The notes under the pieces are model-generated. The model made no database searches and was not told the origin of the DNA. It was given only the letters and a program-made list of their open reading frames with translations. Made by a program: the position numbers and the translations under genes. Of a stretch of 64,000 nucleotides of DNA, positions 1 to 7,951 are shown piece by piece (position 1 is the stretch's first letter; each line of letters opens with the position of its first letter). The stretch covers positions 62,001 through 126,000 of the forward strand of contig NZ_KB849780.1 of assembly GCF_000368965.1 (NCBI RefSeq). Reading direction: 5' to 3'. The DNA is from Acinetobacter calcoaceticus DSM 30006 = CIP 81.8 (GTDB taxonomy: Bacteria; Pseudomonadota; Gammaproteobacteria; Pseudomonadales; Moraxellaceae).

Positions 1-1
1 G

Positions 2-475
2 TTCCCACAAGGCGCTACAATCGCGATTCCAAACGATACTGCTAACGAAGCACGTGCATTAACATTATTACAGTCTGCTAAACTCATTAAACTTAAACCA
101 GACTTTGACCCTGTAAAAGGGACAACCAATGACATCGCTGAAAATCCTAAAGGTTTAAAATTAAAACCAATTCAAATGACTACGGCAGTGCGTGTTAAAG
201 ACGACGTAGATGCAATTGTATTGGGTAATACATTGGCACTTGAAGGCGGCTTAAACGTTCTGAAAGATTCTATCTTCCGTGAACTTATTGACCAGTCTAC
301 AAAGCTTTATGTGAACTTATTGGGTGTGGCTGAAGCGAATAAAAATGACCCGATCTATACGAAATTGGGTGAACTTTACCACTTACCTAAAGTACAAAAA
401 TTTGTGAGCGAAAAATTTGCAGGTACAAAAGTTGAAGTCAACAAACCTGTTTCTGAGTTTACAGACATTAAATAA
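2..475 (+). CDS. MetQ/NlpA-family substrate-binding lipoprotein, 3' end only
   Basis: The window enters this gene in frame; only the last 157 codons are visible. The read protein begins FPQGATIAIPNDTANEARAL, the typical lobe of NlpA/MetQ-type methionine-binding proteins, and ends in the family's C-terminal helix (LPKVQKFVSEKF). By family knowledge it would be a periplasmic, lipid-anchored receptor of a MetNI-type ABC importer, but the N-terminus, lipobox and any transporter partners lie outside the window. A strong terminator follows at 502-537. The last 238 bases (249-486) recur in degenerate form at 9933-10176. The ligand cannot be fixed from this part alone. Confidence 0.85.
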   Translation, partial: FPQGATIAIPNDTANEARALTLLQSAKLIKLKPDFDPVKGTTNDIAENPKGLKLKPIQMTTAVRVKDDVDAIVLGNTLALEGGLNVLKDSIFRELIDQSTKLYVNLLGVAEANKNDPIYTKLGELYHLPKVQKFVSEKFAGTKVEVNKPVSEFTDIK

Positions 476-486
476 GTAATTTTTTA
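249..486 (+). repeat. Left member of the 0.24-kb direct repeat flanking an accessory segment
   Basis: Bases 249-486 (end of the intact MetQ-like gene plus the first bases after its stop) match 9933-10176 in the same orientation, with few mismatches. The repeats enclose about 9.4 kb. Confidence 0.9.
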
Positions 487-501
487 ATTAAAATTATTTT
501 C

Positions 502-537
502 AAAAGCTAAGCCTCGGTAATCGGGGCTTAGCTTTTT
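502..537 (+). terminator. Intrinsic terminator after the MetQ-like gene
   Basis: Arms 502-516 and 522-536 can form a stem of about 15 bp (core AAAAGCTAAGCC with GGCTTAGCTTTT, then G-T, C-G, G-C) around a 5-nt loop, with a T run at 533-537. The second copy of the gene end at 9933-10176 lacks this hairpin. Confidence 0.85.
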
Positions 538-632
538 CTATAGTATATTCTGTTTTAGAGTAATGAGCTCTGAACAGATTTAAGAGCCTCTAAAAAACAC
601 GCTTTTGAGATGCAAATAATGTAATAAATAGA

Positions 633-1415
633 TTAAAAGAAATGACTAAAATATATGAAAATGGGGTTCTTATGATCCAATAATAATTTTAGAGCCATAC
701 ATAAGCTTATCAATATTAACAAAGGTTTAATCACTCTTGATCCAAATCTTACCGCAAATTTTGCGCCAATCGAAGCCCCAATAAAAGCCCCACCAGCCAT
801 CACTAAAGCGATTGGAAAAATGACATATCCTTTAATGATGAAAATAGATAAAGAACCTAGGTTACAAGCCACATTTGCTAACTTGGTATAAGATAAGGCA
901 CTTACCAACTTAAAACCTAATAATAGTACAAATGCAACTATGAAAAATGAACCGACTCCAGGACCAAAAACTCCATCATAAAACCCTAGTAACGGTGCGA
1001 CTAGAAGTGCAAACAGAAAATAAGGAATAAGTGGTTTTTTATCTACATCGCTTAGTTTTGGTGAAAAAATAAAATATAAGGCTACTAAAATTAAAAGTAT
1101 TGGAACGATAGTCAAAAGTACATTTTTAGGCATGAGGGTAACTGAAAGTGCCCCTAATATTCCACCTAAAAAAGACATACAAGCTATAGGGATTGCTTTA
1201 CGCCACTCGATGAGTCCTTTTCTTGCGAAACTAATGGTTGCTGAAAGTGTTGCAGAGGCAGCTTGCAATTTATTGGTTGCTATTGCAGATACAGGAGGAA
1301 CACCTGATAAGAGCAATGCGGGTAGAGTTATTAAGCCACCTCCACCTGCAATAGCATCAATAAATCCAGCTACCATAGCCACTAAGCCTAAGATAAGTAG
1401 GAGTTCAAAATTCAA
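633..1415 (-). CDS. TSUP (TauE/SafE) family permease
   Basis: About 260 residues, largely hydrophobic. The family's internal two-fold repeat is visible: GFIDAIAGGGGLITLP near residues 17-32 and GFYDGVFGPGVGSFF near 144-158. TSUP proteins export or import small anionic organosulfur or organic acids across the inner membrane; the substrate here is unknown. I chose the TTG at 1415 because AAAGG lies 8 nt upstream and it starts 4 nt after the stop of the upstream oxygenase gene; a longer in-frame TTG at 1484 has no visible ribosome-binding site and would overlap that gene by 65 bases. It is the last gene of a three-gene minus-strand operon (3370 to 633), so it may move the substrate or product of the oxygenase and hydrolase. 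Confidence 0.85.
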   Translation of the reverse strand: MNFELLLILGLVAMVAGFIDAIAGGGGLITLPALLLSGVPPVSAIATNKLQAASATLSATISFARKGLIEWRKAIPIACMSFLGGILGALSVTLMPKNVLLTIVPILLILVALYFIFSPKLSDVDKKPLIPYFLFALLVAPLLGFYDGVFGPGVGSFFIVAFVLLLGFKLVSALSYTKLANVACNLGSLSIFIIKGYVIFPIALVMAGGAFIGASIGAKFAVRFGSRVIKPLLILISLCMALKLLLDHKNPIFIYFSHFF

Positions 1416-1419
1416 TTCA

Positions 1420-2484
1420 TTAGCCTTTAACAATAAGAGGATTTTTTTGCAGTACAATATAATCAAGATTTTTTCTATAACCAAATAAACGAACTAATGT
1501 TCTTCGGTTATCTTTAATAGTATCTCGACAATGTAAGCATAAACTATTATTAATAATTAAAATGGTATTAGGATTTAAATGAATAGAATCAACAATACTA
1601 GTTTTTCGAACAATTGATTCAAATTTATAAAAAGCATTTTTAATTTTTATAGACGCATTCTCATTTGGAGTGAATCTATATGAGTTGTATTTCATGGCTT
1701 TATAACCATATTTATCTACTTCTAGGATAGAAACATTTTCTCCTCCAGATCCTTGGCCCTCGTTAAATGTTTCACTTCTTGTGAAATTAAAACTTTCTGT
1801 TGTTAAAGCAAGTACCTCTTCAATAGTTAATTGGCTTAACACTCTTGATATTGGAATTAAACTTGTAGGTTCATTTAAGGGATTCCATCTTGCTGTTAAA
1901 ATTAAAGAAGAAGGAGCAGGTGAGTGATTGTTAACAACTTTAGTAACTGTATGGTAGGGCGCTTCGGTATGTGCAGTTAACTCTATACCTGAATGTGAAC
2001 TCTTATCAGGATTCTCATTTTCAATTTTTGTAGCTCCACCGCCTTTTAGGTTGGCAACAACTCTAACGATTTTACCCACATTATCAATATCAAACGCAAA
2101 AGCATCTTCTTCAAGGAGTGCCAATATTATTTGTTCAGAAGAAGCTAATGTTAATATATCTATATCTTTTTCGAGTATCTCAAGAGATGGTAGTTGAGTT
2201 GATTGAGTAATATCAATTTTACTACGATCTAATTTTTTAATATTTAACCCTTCAAGTACTAGGTAGGGTATTTCTCTATGAATATATTTTTCTATCATAC
2301 TTTTTTCATATGAATTTAACTTTGCACTTAGTATTTCCTTAAAAGCCGGAATCTTTTCTTGAACAAATAAAGAATCTGGACCTCCTAATAACGCCAACTC
2401 ATATGACATTTCATTAATTAAATGAGAAAGCTCGGAAGAAAGATGAAGATGATAAGTTTCTAAGTTCTTAACTATTTGATTCAT
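1420..2484 (-). CDS. Clavaminate synthase-like Fe(II)/2-oxoglutarate oxygenase
   Basis: 354 residues, the size of AsnO/VioC-type amino-acid hydroxylases. The metal-binding triad is visible: H172-x-E174 inside AHTEAPYH, and H318 in SLCLHCRD; R332, fourteen residues after the distal His, is in the place of the 2-oxoglutarate-binding Arg. The His-x-Glu (rather than His-x-Asp) version is typical of the clavaminate synthase / asparagine and arginine hydroxylase branch, which acts on free or carrier-bound amino acids. Expected chemistry is oxidative decarboxylation of 2-oxoglutarate coupled to hydroxylation; the substrate is not deducible. It is the middle gene of a permease/oxygenase/hydrolase operon with AT-rich codon use, which suggests acquisition. 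Confidence 0.8.
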   Translation of the reverse strand: MNQIVKNLETYHLHLSSELSHLINEMSYELALLGGPDSLFVQEKIPAFKEILSAKLNSYEKSMIEKYIHREIPYLVLEGLNIKKLDRSKIDITQSTQLPSLEILEKDIDILTLASSEQIILALLEEDAFAFDIDNVGKIVRVVANLKGGGATKIENENPDKSSHSGIELTAHTEAPYHTVTKVVNNHSPAPSSLILTARWNPLNEPTSLIPISRVLSQLTIEEVLALTTESFNFTRSETFNEGQGSGGENVSILEVDKYGYKAMKYNSYRFTPNENASIKIKNAFYKFESIVRKTSIVDSIHLNPNTILIINNSLCLHCRDTIKDNRRTLVRLFGYRKNLDYIVLQKNPLIVKG

Positions 2485-2518
2485 GGCTAGTTTATTGTGA
2501 TTAAAATTCTGCTACAGA

Positions 2519-3370
2519 CTAGAGTTTCTTTTTTGATAAATCAATATTTTTTTTAATATTATAAGTTTTTATATTTTTTAAAAGATAATGATCTTTATTT
2601 TTCTCAATTATTAAATTAAAGTTAGCTTTTCGGATAGAAATTTTTTTAAATGTTTGGACTATCTCATAGGGAATGGGAGAATACTGAGTCATACCATTAA
2701 TTTCATAAAATCCTTTCGACTTTCCATCATCCATTTTTATTCCATCCAATTCTCCATATACTATTAATACTTCTCTTTTATACTCCATTAAAAAATGCCA
2801 AATTGATGATGAATAAAAACTATAAGGTTTAGAAATTTCATTCTTAAACTCATTTCCATAAATTTTGTTTACTGCTTGATCTGAATATATAGCTGGACAT
2901 AGTAAAATTAATTGATCTATTTGAAATTTTTTTGCCAAATTAATTGCAATATAACCACCCAAACTATATCCAATAACAATATCCACATTTTTTAAGAGAC
3001 TGTAAAAAGCAATACTTTCATTTATATTTTGAGATAAAGATGATTTTGTTTTACTCGTACTATTTAACCCACTTAAATTAAATGAAAGAGTTCCAATATT
3101 TTTCTTTCTAAGTAGATCTTCTAAAGGACTTAAAGAGCTTAAGTCAGAGTTACCTCCATGTATAAGTAAAGCTATTTTTTCTGGAAAACCATCACAATAA
3201 TTGAATTTTGCTTCTAATTCATAATTGCCAAAATCATGTACAAAGAAGAAAGATTTTTCATTTTCGACAGAGTTCCCATTTTTTAGCTTATGCATAGGTA
3301 ACTTTGTTACTTTAGAAATGGTATTAGAAAGATATCTATGAGCAATTGATATCATGTCTTGGTTTTCCAT
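2519..3370 (-). CDS. Alpha/beta-fold hydrolase, AT-rich
   Basis: 283 residues. A likely catalytic triad can be read: nucleophile S136 in GYSLGG, acid D209 in YGELDG, and H261 in NKDHYLL; the HGG at 71-73 fits the oxyanion loop. No signal peptide is evident, so it is probably cytoplasmic. The ATG at 3370 is preceded by AGGAA about 9 nt upstream. It is the first gene of the operon with the Fe/2OG oxygenase and TSUP permease; only 34 nt separate it from the oxygenase gene. The Lys/Asn-rich, low-GC composition differs from core genes further right. It could be an esterase, amidase or thioesterase. Confidence 0.75.
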   Translation of the reverse strand: MENQDMISIAHRYLSNTISKVTKLPMHKLKNGNSVENEKSFFFVHDFGNYELEAKFNYCDGFPEKIALLIHGGNSDLSSLSPLEDLLRKKNIGTLSFNLSGLNSTSKTKSSLSQNINESIAFYSLLKNVDIVIGYSLGGYIAINLAKKFQIDQLILLCPAIYSDQAVNKIYGNEFKNEISKPYSFYSSSIWHFLMEYKREVLIVYGELDGIKMDDGKSKGFYEINGMTQYSPIPYEIVQTFKKISIRKANFNLIIEKNKDHYLLKNIKTYNIKKNIDLSKKKL

Positions 3371-3428
3371 GACTTATATTCCTATTAGAAATGTTAAGGA
3401 GTTTATTGTTTATAAAATAAAATTTCAA

Positions 3429-3456
3429 AAGCCTCTGCGAAAGCAGGGGCTTTTTT
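3429..3456 (-). terminator. Hairpin terminator after the MBL operon
   Basis: AAGCCTCTGC (3429-3438) pairs with GCAGGGGCTT (3443-3452), one G-T pair, around a GAAA loop, with T-rich sequence on both sides. It lies downstream of the minus-strand MBL operon and upstream of the hydrolase gene start at 3370, so it insulates the two operons. Confidence 0.7.
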
Positions 3457-3483
3457 GTATTTCATAGAGCATTTATTATTATG

Positions 3484-4338
3484 TTAATGAGGTTCATTTA
3501 AATATGAAATCTCATATCTATCTTTTTGTTCCATAGAATGGATATATGCAAATCCTGATTTCCCGATATGCATACCTGCGATCAATTGCTTTTGCTCTGC
3601 CACTTGCTTCAGAAGTTTTTTCCGTGTGATTTTTGCCTGATCTGAATCATAATCAAAGGCAATAGAAACATTAGGGTTATCTAACTGAATATACGGGAAA
3701 TGCACAATATCTCCCCAGATTAATAAGCTACTTTCACCTGCTCCAATCTGAAAGCCTGTATGTCCCGGTGTATGGCCGGCAAGTAAGATCGGACGAATAC
3801 CAGCAATGGATTCATGACCATCAAAAAAGTGTAAGGATTGTGCGTATGCATTTAAGGTATGACGCATCAGATCAAAATTTCGCTTACCTCGTTCAGTCGC
3901 TTGTGCGAAGGCATAATCATTTTGCCAGTATTCAACCTCTAAAGTATGCAGATAAAGTTTAGCATTTTCATAAACAGGTTTTCCTTCATTATCCAGCAAT
4001 CCACCAATATGGTCAGGATGTGCATGGGTGATGAGAATGGTATCAATATCACATGGAGCAACGCCAAGTTGAGCAAGGTTTCTTAATAGCAAACCACCTG
4101 CATGATTCAACCCTCCTGTTCCTGAGTCGACTAAAATTGTGTGTCCATTGCCCTGAATTAGATAGCAATTAATGTCAATTTGATCTGCATTAATTACGCC
4201 TGCATCAGTTTGTATTTTTTCAGCAGACTTTTCATCAATCCCAGCTAAAAGTGCCAGACTGACGTTCATTTCACCATCACTCAAAACAGTCACTAAAAAA
4301 TCACCGATTTGATGTGATTTCTGTGCTTGATGATTCAT
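3484..4338 (-). CDS. MBL-fold metallohydrolase
   Basis: 284 residues from the ATG at 4338, which has GGAGAG just upstream; a longer reading frame exists but lacks support. Metallo-beta-lactamase ligands are in order: THAHPDH at 104-110 (H105, H107, D109, H110), AGHTPGH at 187-193, D210 in WGD, and H257 near the C-terminus. This pattern fits the lactonase/glyoxalase II-like branch of zinc hydrolases rather than true beta-lactamases. No signal peptide is seen. It is the distal gene of a three-gene operon divergent from a LysR regulator, which suggests an inducible catabolic or detoxification step such as lactone or thioester hydrolysis. The substrate is unknown. Confidence 0.85.
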   Translation of the reverse strand: MNHQAQKSHQIGDFLVTVLSDGEMNVSLALLAGIDEKSAEKIQTDAGVINADQIDINCYLIQGNGHTILVDSGTGGLNHAGGLLLRNLAQLGVAPCDIDTILITHAHPDHIGGLLDNEGKPVYENAKLYLHTLEVEYWQNDYAFAQATERGKRNFDLMRHTLNAYAQSLHFFDGHESIAGIRPILLAGHTPGHTGFQIGAGESSLLIWGDIVHFPYIQLDNPNVSIAFDYDSDQAKITRKKLLKQVAEQKQLIAGMHIGKSGFAYIHSMEQKDRYEISYLNEPH

Positions 4339-4357
4339 TAAGCTCTCCGATTTCTTA

Positions 4358-4684
4358 TTAATTATAGGCATACAGCTGTTCAGGTGGATAAGCAAAACAT
4401 CGAATGCGGGATGTAACATCCAAAGATTTCTGAATAATTTGATCAAGTTTGTGCATAAAAGCAGTCATCATTTCAGGAGAGCGGCTTGCTAACAAGCGAT
4501 ACCTCAACTCAGCATAAATGGGATGTCCACAACCTGATTGAACCGAAATATAAATAATATGCACCTTTTCCACCTCAGCTCCGAGATGCTCAACGCATAA
4601 AGACTGAAAATCTTGTGTTAGCTCAACGACATCCTCAATTTGTTCTAACAGCTCTTTCGAAACATAAAAAGTAAGATTAGGCAT
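4358..4684 (-). CDS. Small tautomerase-like protein
   Basis: 108 residues beginning Met-Pro. In the tautomerase superfamily the Pro exposed after Met removal is the catalytic base, and the length fits the MIF / carboxymethyl-hydroxymuconate isomerase size class (two beta-alpha-beta units) better than 4-oxalocrotonate tautomerase. The rest shows alternating strands and helices with no other motif I can name, so the assignment rests mainly on Pro2, size and context. It lies 3 nt downstream of the barrel-protein gene and 19 nt upstream of the MBL gene, so all three are probably cotranscribed under the divergent LysR regulator. Confidence 0.5.
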   Translation of the reverse strand: MPNLTFYVSKELLEQIEDVVELTQDFQSLCVEHLGAEVEKVHIIYISVQSGCGHPIYAELRYRLLASRSPEMMTAFMHKLDQIIQKSLDVTSRIRCFAYPPEQLYAYN

Positions 4685-4687
4685 ACT

Positions 4688-5233
4688 TTAAATCTCATGA
4701 TTCAGTTGAGTATTGGATAAGTTTTGCAGTTGCATAGTGATTGGTTCATAGAGATCTACATCAACAGTATTTGCAATCTGTTCAGCTTGGCTACGTGATA
4801 AAACATAAGCTACGCGATAATTTGGTGATTGGTCTAAACCTATTGCTTGCATTTGTATGGGTTTTGGTGGGGTTGTTATTTTATCGAGTTGCAGCACTTG
4901 AGCACTCAGTAATAAAACTTGATCTGCTGATACCGTAGGTGCAACGTCCTGAACTTCATAGAGATTACGATGCCAATCGGTAATGTTAGTTTGCCAACGT
5001 GAGAAGTTTCCGCCACCTTTTTGTTTATATTCATCACTGTTGATTACGTGTTCATCTTGAACAGTATGAATAGCCAGATAAGTAGGGCAGGCAAATGTGA
5101 TTGCTTTAAATCGCTGTGAAGTGATGAATCCAGTTACTGAAATGAGGGCAGCTAATTTCTCAACACTATAAAATTCATTCCACTCATGTTCAGTTGTTGC
5201 ATCGGTATAACTGCATTCGACGGTATATAACAT
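4688..5233 (-). CDS. Hypothetical protein, possibly dimeric alpha/beta barrel
   Basis: 181 residues from the ATG at 5233, which has GAGGTGATC upstream, nearly a full match to the 16S anti-Shine-Dalgarno sequence; an alternative ATG at 5290 has no such site. The N-terminal part (MLYTVECSYTDATTEHEW, then FYSVEKLAALISVTGFITS) follows the strand-helix layout of EthD/ABM-like ferredoxin-fold proteins, often small oxygenases, isomerases or lyases that act as dimers. I see no conserved catalytic residue that settles this. It is the first gene of the operon with the tautomerase-like and MBL genes. Confidence 0.6.
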   Translation of the reverse strand: MLYTVECSYTDATTEHEWNEFYSVEKLAALISVTGFITSQRFKAITFACPTYLAIHTVQDEHVINSDEYKQKGGGNFSRWQTNITDWHRNLYEVQDVAPTVSADQVLLLSAQVLQLDKITTPPKPIQMQAIGLDQSPNYRVAYVLSRSQAEQIANTVDVDLYEPITMQLQNLSNTQLNHEI

Positions 5234-5337
5234 GGGGATCACCTCGGCATGAAAATTAAAAAAATCGTCAAGTTGTTGACTTTTAATCATGCTAAAGGCT
5301 ATTTACTTGAGTATAAAACGATATTATTTCATTATGT

Positions 5338-5354
5338 AGTGATATTTATTCACT
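5338..5354. promoter_or_regulatory. Candidate LysR-type operator
   Basis: AGTGATATTTATTCACT is a perfect 5-bp dyad with a 7-nt spacer, and contains the LysR T-N11-A pattern (T5340, A5352). It lies in the intergenic region between the divergent LysR gene (5384) and the MBL operon start (5233), where an LTTR would bind to control both. Confidence 0.6.
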
Positions 5355-5383
5355 AAAGTGTTTGGTGCTTTGAGGTTGCAACG

Positions 5384-6268
5384 ATGCGTAGAAAGATACC
5401 GAGTAGTAGTTCTTTACAAGCTTTTGAAGCGGCAGCAAGGCATGGTAATTTCGCTCGTGCAGCCGAAGAGCTTTCATTGACCGAGGGTGCGATCAGTAGA
5501 CAGATTGGCCGTCTTGAATCATTTTTAAATTGTAAATTATTTGATCGTGTTGGCAGTCGGGTAAAGCTCAATGCTATGGGGGCGAACTATGCACATCATG
5601 TTCGTGAAACACTTGAGCGATTGGATCGGGATACGCAATATATCCAAGGTTTACCTGAAGGAACCCAAAGTCTAGAAATATCTGCACTGCCTACCTTTGC
5701 CAATCGTTGGCTGATTCCTCGTTTAGGGAAATTCAAGCAGAAATATCCTGATATTACGGTGAATATTTCCGTTCGAACTGATCCTTTTATTTTGTCGGGG
5801 AGTGGTTTTGATGCCGCTATTCATTTTGAACATCCCGCATGGGCGGGTATGCGTACCCAATTTTTACTTGAAGAACGCTTAATTCCTGTATGCCATCCTG
5901 CACTTTTGTCAGACGAAGAGCTAACGGGCCAATTGCTACAATTACCCCGTATCCATCGGCGTCAAAATCCTGAAGCGTGGCAGGAGTATGCAGCGGAAAA
6001 TAGCATCTTATTTAAACATCCTGCTCAAGGCGTGCGATATGATCTTCATGAAATGGCGATTTCAGCAGCATTAGCAGGTTTGGGGGTTGCCCTCGTTCCA
6101 TCTATGTATGTTGAAAATGAGTTGGAAAATGGGCTTTTGGTTGCACCTTGGCCAAAATCCAAATCACTCAAGAAAAGGTTTTGTTTGGTGAAACCACCTG
6201 AAACAGGTATCAATGAAAGTATATTGATGATATTTGAAAAATGGCTCGAAACAGAAATTATTAAATGA
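5384..6268 (+). CDS. LysR-family transcriptional regulator (GcvA-like)
   Basis: 294 residues, the standard LTTR length. Residues 8-65 form the winged helix-turn-helix (LQAFEAAARHGNFARAAEEL, then SLTEGAISRQIGRLE), followed by a linker helix and a periplasmic-binding-protein-like effector domain (SALPTFANRWLIPRLGKFK onwards). The SALPTFANRWL sequence resembles the GcvA/AmpR branch. It is transcribed divergently from the three-gene MBL operon with a palindromic T-N11-A site between, so it probably activates that operon in response to its substrate and represses itself. The effector is unknown. Confidence 0.88.
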   Translation: MRRKIPSSSSLQAFEAAARHGNFARAAEELSLTEGAISRQIGRLESFLNCKLFDRVGSRVKLNAMGANYAHHVRETLERLDRDTQYIQGLPEGTQSLEISALPTFANRWLIPRLGKFKQKYPDITVNISVRTDPFILSGSGFDAAIHFEHPAWAGMRTQFLLEERLIPVCHPALLSDEELTGQLLQLPRIHRRQNPEAWQEYAAENSILFKHPAQGVRYDLHEMAISAALAGLGVALVPSMYVENELENGLLVAPWPKSKSLKKRFCLVKPPETGINESILMIFEKWLETEIIK

Positions 6269-6311
6269 CAAGTAGACTGATATTAATTTTTTATTTGTCA
6301 GTTTAAGAATA

Positions 6312-6617
6312 TTATTTCCTAGAAAAATAAACTCCTAACATAAGTATAAGAGTAATCAAAACTCCCACGCCTACGCTGATAGTTACTAGTTCTAAATTAA
6401 ATATCTCTTTCCATAACCCATGTGCTCCCCAATCACCATCTACTCCTCGATTATTAGATTTACGGCCATAGGTAACTGCTACACCAAAACCTAAAGTGGA
6501 AAACAAGAAACAAGCTAAAGAAAGTTTTAGAGGGTTAAACCTTGAAAATAAAGGGATTAATATTGTTGCAACAATAGTCACAACAACGGCGGTGATGATA
6601 TGCTTCCAGTTATCCAT
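6312..6617 (-). CDS. Small membrane protein, unknown
   Basis: 101 residues with three hydrophobic segments: about 7-24 (IITAVVVTIVATILIPLF), 31-49 and 76-98, joined by a polar central loop containing YGRKSNNRGVDGDWG. Ends in a short basic tail (FSRK), which suggests a cytoplasmic C-terminus. It stands alone between a LysR gene on the plus strand and a 320-base gap. I do not recognise the family; no catalytic or binding motif is visible. Confidence 0.6.
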   Translation of the reverse strand: MDNWKHIITAVVVTIVATILIPLFSRFNPLKLSLACFLFSTLGFGVAVTYGRKSNNRGVDGDWGAHGLWKEIFNLELVTISVGVGVLITLILMLGVYFSRK

Positions 6618-6938
6618 AACTTCTCATTAAATCTTATTAATTATAGTATGTAGGGGGGAATACTCTCCTAGATATCGGTATATTTTATCTTGTATCAGGG
6701 GCAAAATATATAACAGATGGATGGCTTGCGCTAATTTGCATAGGTGTTAAAGATCCCAAATCTATTATTTGATAATTCTAACTAGCTTATATTTAAATAA
6801 ATGGATAAAACAAAAAATCTAGGGCATAGAAATAGGAGTATATTTTCCTATAGGAAAATTCCATTTTTATCTGAAAAATTTCTATACATTAAATTTTTAC
6901 CATACAATCAAAAATCACAATAAAATTAAGGTGAAATA
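6618..6938. other. 321-base intergenic region with promoter elements
   Basis: AT-rich with no supported ORF. It separates the minus-strand small membrane gene from the secreted-protein gene at 6939. The only structure I see is the promoter-like block at 6851-6900. Confidence 0.6.
6851..6900 (+). promoter_or_regulatory. Promoter block shared with 7801-7850 (copy A)
   Basis: TAGGAAAATTCCAT (6851-6864) and TCTATACATTAAA (6881-6893) reappear without gaps at 7801-7814 (TAGGAAATTTCCAT) and 7831-7843 (TTTATACAGTAAA). The sequence between the two boxes has diverged. TATACA could be the -10 element, and the near-palindromic GGAAAATTCC centred about 28 bp upstream could be an activator site. It lies about 50 nt before the start codon at 6939. 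Confidence 0.5.
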
Positions 6939-7652
6939 ATGAAAAAAAATATATTGATTCTTAGCTTATTAATTATCAGTGTACAGAGTTGGGCCGAATG
7001 TAAAATTGGTGATCTAGAGATTGATCCAAGCGCTTCACAAACACCAGAAGGGACGCCAAATCCAAGCAACTATATAACAATAACTGGACAGAAAGTGTTA
7101 ACTAAGGCTTTGGCTAATATAAACATAGGAACACTGATAAAAACTAAATCTGATACCAATATTGCTCAGTCTAATGTTGTTGCTTTTGAATATATTTTTA
7201 AGAAACCAATACATCTAAATTCAAATGAGCTAGCTTCAGGATTTATCACGGGAACAAGTAATTATGACGGTATTGTTTTTGCCGCTCCAAGTTTTGGAAG
7301 TGCGTATGGTTCACAGCAAAATTTATTTATGAGTTCTATTTCTGGAAACATAACCCCAACTCAGACACAAAATGAAGTTTTAGCAAATGAAACAGTTAGA
7401 GTTGGGATTTATTACAATCAAATCAGCAAGAAAATTGGCTATATTGTAAATGGAGTCGATAGAGGATACACATGGAGTTATACAACTCCATTAAGCAAAA
7501 TGAAATTTGCTATTGCAATTGAAGAGGGATTTTATGCTTCCAACTCTAGTGCTTTAGGTAAAGAAATATCATATGAAATAGTATCTGATCATTCAAAACT
7601 ACAATTTACCTATCCAACAAGCACTACAGATATTTGTGGAACACCTCTTTAA
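6939..7652 (+). CDS. Secreted protein, possibly DUF4882-type with a lectin/SPRY-like fold
   Basis: 237 residues. A clear Sec signal peptide (KKNILILSLLIISVQSWA, cleavage near residue 19) is followed by a mature domain rich in beta strands. The segment VRVGIYYNQISKKIGYIVNG resembles the strand pair of SPRY/concanavalin-like sandwiches. Two mature cysteines (in ECKIG and DICGTPL, at the two ends) could form a disulfide. I recall DUF4882 as an Acinetobacter-restricted family of about this size; the match is from memory. It has its own promoter block (6851-6900) and terminator (7672-7703). Function unknown; the location is periplasmic or extracellular. Confidence 0.7.
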   Translation: MKKNILILSLLIISVQSWAECKIGDLEIDPSASQTPEGTPNPSNYITITGQKVLTKALANINIGTLIKTKSDTNIAQSNVVAFEYIFKKPIHLNSNELASGFITGTSNYDGIVFAAPSFGSAYGSQQNLFMSSISGNITPTQTQNEVLANETVRVGIYYNQISKKIGYIVNGVDRGYTWSYTTPLSKMKFAIAIEEGFYASNSSALGKEISYEIVSDHSKLQFTYPTSTTDICGTPL

Positions 7653-7671
7653 AAGTAAAACATATATCCAA

Positions 7672-7703
7672 AACTGCCTCACCACTCTAGTGAGGTAGTT
7701 TTT
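7672..7703 (+). terminator. Intrinsic terminator after the secreted-protein gene
   Basis: AACTGCCTCAC (7672-7682) pairs with GTGAGGTAGTT (7690-7700), one G-T pair, with a 7-nt loop and T run to 7703. Confidence 0.8.
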
Positions 7704-7800
7704 ATTAATATATTGAATAATCCATGTCTATGTTGGGGATCAACTAAAATAATTTTTATATTCTCATTTACTGCTAATTTGGTTTTTACTAAAATGTGTA

Positions 7801-7850
7801 TAGGAAATTTCCATATTACCTTTTTGGAGTTTTATACAGTAAAATTTTCA
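7801..7850 (+). promoter_or_regulatory. Promoter block shared with 6851-6900 (copy B)
   Basis: Second copy of the two-box arrangement: perfect palindrome GGAAATTTCC at 7803-7812 and TATACA at 7833-7838, at the same 30-bp pitch as in copy A. It lies 113 nt upstream of the gene at 7952. Confidence 0.5.
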
Positions 7851-7951
7851 ATAAGTGTTCTATTCTAAAGGGATTTTTTTAATTCAGCTATGAATGAATA
7901 TTATAATTATATAAAATCAGGTAACAGAAAAACATGTATGAGTTCTAGTAA

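Noticed and set aside
1132..1488. Plus-strand ORF of 118 codons over the TSUP gene
   Set aside because: Opposite-strand shadow of a clear membrane-transporter gene; low-complexity translation and no ribosome-binding site.
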